This document shows positions 63,818 through 64,000 of a stretch of 64,000 nucleotides of DNA, in pieces. How positions within the stretch are numbered: the stretch's first letter is position 1; each line of letters starts with the position of its first letter. The notes below the pieces were generated by a model that searched no databases, was not told where the DNA came from, and was given only the letters and a program-made list of their open reading frames with translations. Source of the stretch: G963665545 sp963665545. GTDB taxonomy: Bacteria > Pseudomonadota > Gammaproteobacteria > Xanthomonadales > SZUA-36. Where the stretch lies: assembly GCA_963665545.2 (NCBI GenBank), contig CAXXKZ010000004.1:620001-684000 (forward strand), given 5' to 3'. Position numbers and translations under genes: made by a program.

Positions 63818-64000
63818 ATGGGAAGCGGATCTTGCGGTAACGTCATTTCGGCTCTTGCGAGCTTTTTTGTGCCTGGGCTGGGTCAGCTGATTCAGGGGCG
63901 CTGGTTGCTCGCCGCCTTCATGTTCCTGATGACCGCTCTGCTGTGGATCATATTACTCGGCTGGATTATCCATCTGTGGTCGATCATCGATGCAGCACTG
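63818..64000 (+). CDS. Small hydrophobic membrane protein (partial, right edge)
   Basis: The frame is open from the ATG at 63818, with AGGAGG seven bases upstream, to the end of the window (61 codons). The product reads MGSGSCGNVISALASFFVPG, then LGQLIQGRW and a hydrophobic segment (LLAAFMFLMTALLWIILLGWIIHLW). The V-P-G-L-G-Q-L-x-Q-G-R pattern is seen in short membrane proteins related to the TM2/DUF group that often have a similar Pro-Gly-x-Gly-Gln turn. I do not assign a function. It lies behind the sigma-54 promoter. Confidence 0.75.
   Translation, partial: MGSGSCGNVISALASFFVPGLGQLIQGRWLLAAFMFLMTALLWIILLGWIIHLWSIIDAAL

Noticed and set aside
1..64000. tRNA, rRNA or CRISPR array
   Set aside because: I checked the intergenic spaces and saw no tRNA-like cloverleaf, no rRNA segment and no regularly spaced repeats with unique spacers.

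Overview
The window reads as a stretch of chromosome from a gammaproteobacterium with moderately high GC (roughly mid-50s percent, estimated by eye). The evidence is gene order. On the minus strand, the sigma-E block (rpoE, mucA/rseA, mucB/rseB, rseC, degP-like protease) runs into lepA, lepB, a DUF4845 gene, rnc, era, recO and pdxJ. This is the arrangement known from Pseudomonas-like and Chromatiales/Xanthomonadales-like gammaproteobacteria. The genus cannot be fixed from the sequence alone. I see no rRNA, tRNA or CRISPR array.

Layout: 1-11.3 kb is the envelope-stress and translation/processing block just described, all on the minus strand. 11.5-16.9 kb holds an ALDH7-type aldehyde dehydrogenase, murB, a lipoprotein M28 peptidase and, on the minus strand, a 5'-nucleotidase. 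17.0-22.3 kb is a plus-strand operon: a LolA-like periplasmic protein, two FtsX/LolC-type permeases, a LolD-like ATPase and an outer-membrane beta-barrel. It looks like a self-contained envelope export module with its own periplasmic and outer-membrane parts. 22.3-29.3 kb (minus) has NAD kinase, a 1650-residue NAD-glutamate dehydrogenase and an acyl-CoA dehydrogenase. 29.5-34.2 kb (plus) is an ArsR-methyltransferase (SahR-type) regulator followed by metH, with a matching palindromic candidate operator upstream. 34.2-36.1 kb is accessory DNA: a REP-like hairpin repeat array and a complete IS110-family element with imperfect terminal inverted repeats of about 33 bp and a long structured non-coding leader. 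36.1-40.1 kb (minus) has a DUF2058 gene and three nucleotide-sugar genes (GDP-fucose synthase, GDP-mannose dehydratase, UDP-glucose dehydrogenase). 40.3-43 kb has an FKBP isomerase and a fused ATP sulfurylase/APS kinase. 43.2-45.8 kb is a YtrA-type GntR/ABC operon under its own operator-promoter. 45.8-57.1 kb is central metabolism: fumC (minus), then purB, an L16-hydroxylase-like cupin, sucA-sucB-lpd, a YhdH-type reductase and a peroxiredoxin. 57.1-64 kb has gyrA (minus), a cyclophilin, lpxH, a DUF455 ferritin-like gene, icd (minus) and, at the edge, the start of a small membrane protein behind a good sigma-54 promoter.

Nine genes are broken by about 13 one-base shifts: ALDH, murB, M28 peptidase, 5'-nucleotidase, both Lol-like permeases, the Lol-like ATPase, fumC and the cupin. 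Most look like one extra G or C in a short G/C run. About eleven of them fall between 12.6 and 20.8 kb. Genes elsewhere, including several much longer ones, are open from end to end. Because essential murB is among them, I favour local assembly or read error over real decay. For these genes I give the full span with the frame restored.

The items most worth a second look are the IS110-family element with a candidate guide (bridge/seek) RNA leader beside REP-like repeats, the five-gene Lol-like export module, the SahR-metH operator, and the sigma-54-driven membrane protein at the right edge.
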